A stretch of DNA of 64,000 nt from Bacteroidales bacterium (GTDB taxonomy: Bacteria; Bacteroidota; Bacteroidia; Bacteroidales; P3): NCBI GenBank assembly GCA_031263015.1, contig JAISGN010000006.1, positions 1 to 64,000 of the forward strand, given 5' to 3'. The notes under the pieces were generated by a model. The model saw nothing but the letters and a program-made list of their open reading frames with translations. It was not told the origin of the DNA and searched no databases. Below, in pieces: positions 61,862 to 64,000 of the stretch. Every line of letters begins with the position of its first letter. Position 1 is the first letter of the stretch. Made by a program: the position numbers and the translations under genes.

Positions 61862-62887
61862 TTATTTTAATTTTTCAAGATGCGATTTGGCAAAAGATTC
61901 TACGCCGTCCGGCAGTTTCAAAGTCTGACTTAATTCAATTACTTTCAGGTAATCATCTTTTGCTTTCTTGATTTGCCCCATCCTTTCATAAGTATCACCC
62001 CTGTTTAACCAGGCAAGAGCATAGTTAGAGTCCGTTGCAATAGCCTTATTGAAGCATTCCAGAGCCACATCGTAAGCCTTCTTCTCTTCCATATTCACAT
62101 AACCGACACTATTGAGCGTTTTAACATCATCGGGCTTTATATCCAGAACCTGTTTGTAGGTATCGAGAGCCTTTTGATAGTTTCCGTTTTTGCGAAATAT
62201 CTCCGCAAGGGCATACATCGCCTCCGTATTTTGCGGATTCAAACTTATGGTGGAATTAAGATACTCTACCGCCAAGCCATCTCCCTTTATGGCATAAAGC
62301 AAACCAAGTTCCTCAAAAGCCTCATCATAGTCCGATTTCAACTCTACTGCTTTTTTGTATGCCTCAACGGCTCTTACCGTGTCGCCTTGCTCTTTTAGCG
62401 TCCAGCCTTTTAAGAAATATGCTTTTGCATTGAGTTTATCTAATGCCAAGACCTTATTTACATTTACATTGACCTTATCGTAATCACGCAGATACAAAGA
62501 TAATTCCGCTGTTTTGAGATAAGCATCCTTTGATTTGCTATCTACTTTTAGGGCATTCTGCAAAGCGTCAAAAGCAAGTGTCGTTTCGCCGCTCGCAAAC
62601 AGTATATCGGCTTCAAGGATATAGTAATCTACGTCTTTATTGTTAAGATTTATGGCTTTTTTAGCATCAAGTAATGCTTCTTTTATTTTCTTTTGTTCAA
62701 AGAATGCTTTGGAACGGGCGAAGTAAAGCTCGGAATCTTTGGGATTTTTTCTGATTTTGGCGTCTAATAAAGCAATCTTGTCGTCAGAATTCAGCGTTTG
62801 CTGGTCGGATTTGCCCGAACAGGAAATCATAAATGCCGTTAATGATAATATGATAAGGCATTTAGATATTTTGAGTGCGTAGTTCAT
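61862..62887 (-). CDS. TPR-repeat lipoprotein
   Basis: A 341-residue lipoprotein (lipobox MISC, Cys23) with about eight tetratricopeptide repeats (for example AYFLKGWTLKEQGDTVRAVE, AMYALAEIFRKNGNYQKALD, ALAWLNRGDTYERMGQIKKA in the last ones). It is an envelope scaffold of unknown partner. It is the first gene before pyrB, six bases apart, and the promoter at 62906-62913 drives all three, although a functional link with pyrimidine synthesis is not evident. Confidence 0.85.
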   Translation of the reverse strand: MNYALKISKCLIILSLTAFMISCSGKSDQQTLNSDDKIALLDAKIRKNPKDSELYFARSKAFFEQKKIKEALLDAKKAINLNNKDVDYYILEADILFASGETTLAFDALQNALKVDSKSKDAYLKTAELSLYLRDYDKVNVNVNKVLALDKLNAKAYFLKGWTLKEQGDTVRAVEAYKKAVELKSDYDEAFEELGLLYAIKGDGLAVEYLNSTISLNPQNTEAMYALAEIFRKNGNYQKALDTYKQVLDIKPDDVKTLNSVGYVNMEEKKAYDVALECFNKAIATDSNYALAWLNRGDTYERMGQIKKAKDDYLKVIELSQTLKLPDGVESFAKSHLEKLK

Positions 62888-62905
62888 TGCGTCCTATTTT
62901 GATTG

Positions 62906-62913
62906 CAAAAATA
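62906..62913 (-). promoter_or_regulatory. Promoter -7 box of the TPR lipoprotein-pyrB-pyrI operon
   Basis: TATTTTTG on the minus strand, 18 bases before the first start at 62887. Confidence 0.6.
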
Positions 62914-63000
62914 CAAAAAAAACAATTGTGAAATCATAACCTCACTATATTATCACAAAATTTGCGAATACTTTATTCATATCAGGTATTGTCTTTGCGA

Positions 63001-63185
63001 AAAGCCGTTTGATTTTCACAGAAGCCCGTTTTATTTTGGAAGGGTATATACCAAAATGAAATTTGGTATATACCAAACGTAAAAAGGGTATATATCAAAT
63101 TTAATTTTGGTATATACCAAAGCAAAATCAAATCGCATTAGGATGAAATGAAACGAAGTAATATAAAAATAATGTGTGTGAGGCA
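63001..63185. repeat. 21-bp lattice array, locus 12, with palindrome set
   Basis: Core-like units at 63001 (AAAGCCGTTTG) and 63022 (AAGCCCGTTTT), then four palindromes GGTATATACC at 63043, 63065, 63087 (GGTATATATC) and 63109, spaced by exactly 22 bp, then AAATCGC at 63130 and AAACGAAG at 63151, again 21 bp apart, and a decayed hairpin word (ATGTGTGTGAGGCAC) near 63172. It lies in the divergent gap between the TPR-pyrBI operon and speA. Confidence 0.88.
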
Positions 63186-63229
63186 CAACTTAATACGCAC
63201 TTTTGCTTGCGGGAATGCAATAAATGTTG

Positions 63230-63237
63230 TAATTTTG
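63230..63237 (+). promoter_or_regulatory. Promoter -7 box of speA
   Basis: TAATTTTG, leader about 85 bases to the ATG at 63322. Confidence 0.55.
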
Positions 63238-63321
63238 CAAGCCAAAACCAAGACTTTGCAGCGAAAGTAATTGAGTTAAGTTGATAAAATAACAGCAAAG
63301 TAAGTTAATCGGATTACGAAA

Positions 63322-64000
63322 ATGAAGAACAAGTACATAGATTTAGTTAAGCAAACATTTGAATTTCCTCAGGAGGAATTTAGCGTTGATGACAACGAAT
63401 TATTGTTTCATGATATTCCGCTGATGGATATAATCAATCAATACGGAACTCCTTTGAAGATAACGTATCTGCCTCGTATTTCAACGCAAATTCAAAAGGC
63501 AAAACGCTTGTTTAATGTTGCCATTGCCAAGGTTGATTACAAGGGAATGTATAACTATTGCTATTGCACCAAAAGTTCTCATTTCTCGTTCGTGCTTGAT
63601 GAGGTGTTGAAGAATGAAGTGAATCTTGAGACTTCTTCGGCGTTTGACATAAATCTTATCAACGAATTATCCGAGCAAGGCAAGATTGATAAAAATCAAT
63701 ACATTCTTTGTAACGGATTTAAGAGACCTCAGTACATTGAGAACATCGGTGAGTTGCTTAATTCGGGATTTGAGAACGTTATACCCATAATTGATAACAT
63801 TGAAGAGATTGATTTGCTTGACCAAACAATAAACAGAAATTGTCAGGTCGGAATACGTATTGCTGCGGAGGAGGAACCGGTTTTTGATTTCTACACCTCG
63901 CGGCTCGGAATAAGATACAATGAAATTATTTCTTTCTACCGACATAAGATTGCAAACAATCCGAAGTTTAAACTGAAGATGTTGCATTTCTTTATCAATA
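63322..64000 (+). CDS. speA: Biosynthetic arginine decarboxylase (partial, C-terminus outside window)
   Basis: The first 226 residues of a fold-III PLP decarboxylase. YGTPLKITYLPRISTQIQ leads to the barrel, and MYNYCYCTKSSHFSFVLDEV contains the expected PLP lysine (TKSSH) followed by the SPEA-like block LETSSAFDINLI and VGIRIAAEEEP. It converts arginine to agmatine for polyamine synthesis. The start ATG at 63322 is the first in frame after the promoter. The related diaminopimelate decarboxylase is less likely, from my memory of SpeA. Confidence 0.85.
   Translation, partial: MKNKYIDLVKQTFEFPQEEFSVDDNELLFHDIPLMDIINQYGTPLKITYLPRISTQIQKAKRLFNVAIAKVDYKGMYNYCYCTKSSHFSFVLDEVLKNEVNLETSSAFDINLINELSEQGKIDKNQYILCNGFKRPQYIENIGELLNSGFENVIPIIDNIEEIDLLDQTINRNCQVGIRIAAEEEPVFDFYTSRLGIRYNEIISFYRHKIANNPKFKLKMLHFFIN

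Noticed and set aside
8282..63185. CRISPR arrays
   Set aside because: The repeats are 11 bp with 10-bp linkers that recur between loci and flip orientation; there are no cas genes.

Overview
The window is a chromosomal segment of a low-GC Bacteroidota bacterium, most likely of the order Bacteroidales. The evidence is: the phylum's TAnnTTTG promoter signature in front of most genes; a fused LpxC/FabZ lipid A enzyme; two type A and one type B (CHU_C) type IX secretion C-terminal domains; a TonB receptor with an N-terminal carboxypeptidase-like domain; a DUF6261 gene; and a FloA/NfeD pair. No rRNA, CRISPR array, recognisable insertion sequence or prophage is visible.

Layout. 1-3.1 kb holds a DUF6261 gene cut by the window edge, a 42-bp tandem repeat, an AT-rich islet of three unknown genes (membrane, TPR, lipoprotein) and tRNA-Gly/tRNA-Leu. 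3.1-10.4 kb holds a DUF5131 radical-SAM-like protein, a 1408-residue CoA-dehydratase-activase-like protein, and an AAA/ABC-type ATPase overlapping a small PD-(D/E)XK-like protein. 10.4-14.3 kb is a short Bat operon (moxR, DUF58, BatD-like membrane protein, batA). 14.5-23.8 kb holds an O-antigen-ligase-like protein, a tiny lipoprotein, a tyrosine phosphatase, a DUF2807 lipoprotein, a PAS protein, an outer-membrane protein, a zinc-ribbon coiled coil overlapping a dihydroorotase, hldD and a TPR protein. 24-32 kb holds a TonB receptor, dapD, two T9SS cargo proteins and thrS. 33-40 kb holds lpxC/fabZ-lpxA, nfeD-floA, ftcD, and trmD with a pirin. 40-51 kb holds two large secreted proteins of unknown function, tRNA-Arg, an Ig-like lipoprotein, a small membrane protein and a family 9 glycosyltransferase. 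51-64 kb holds small minus-strand genes, dxs, an outer-membrane protein, the run mtgA-xerD-T9SS protein, the run TPR lipoprotein-pyrB-pyrI, and the start of speA.

The genes serve envelope building (lpxC/fabZ, lpxA, hldD, GT9, Wzy-like ligase, mtgA), core metabolism (pyrB/pyrI and a dihydroorotase, dapD, dxs, ftcD, speA), translation (thrS, trmD, three tRNAs) and the cell surface (T9SS cargo, TonB receptor, barrels, lipoproteins).

The most unusual content is between the genes. Twelve intergenic loci carry arrays built on a strict 21-bp lattice, about two DNA helical turns. Each unit is an 11-bp core (AAACAGCCTTT, its reverse complement, or close variants) plus a 10-bp linker drawn from a small set of recurring words in both orientations. 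Short hairpins (GTGCG-TGT-CGCAC, or GTCCG-TGT-CGGAC with compensated stem changes) are inserted mostly without breaking the register. Adjacent inverted units make terminator-like hairpins at eight loci. One array supplies the stop codon of a gene, and another carries four GGTATATACC palindromes exactly 22 bp apart. I do not recognise this repeat family.
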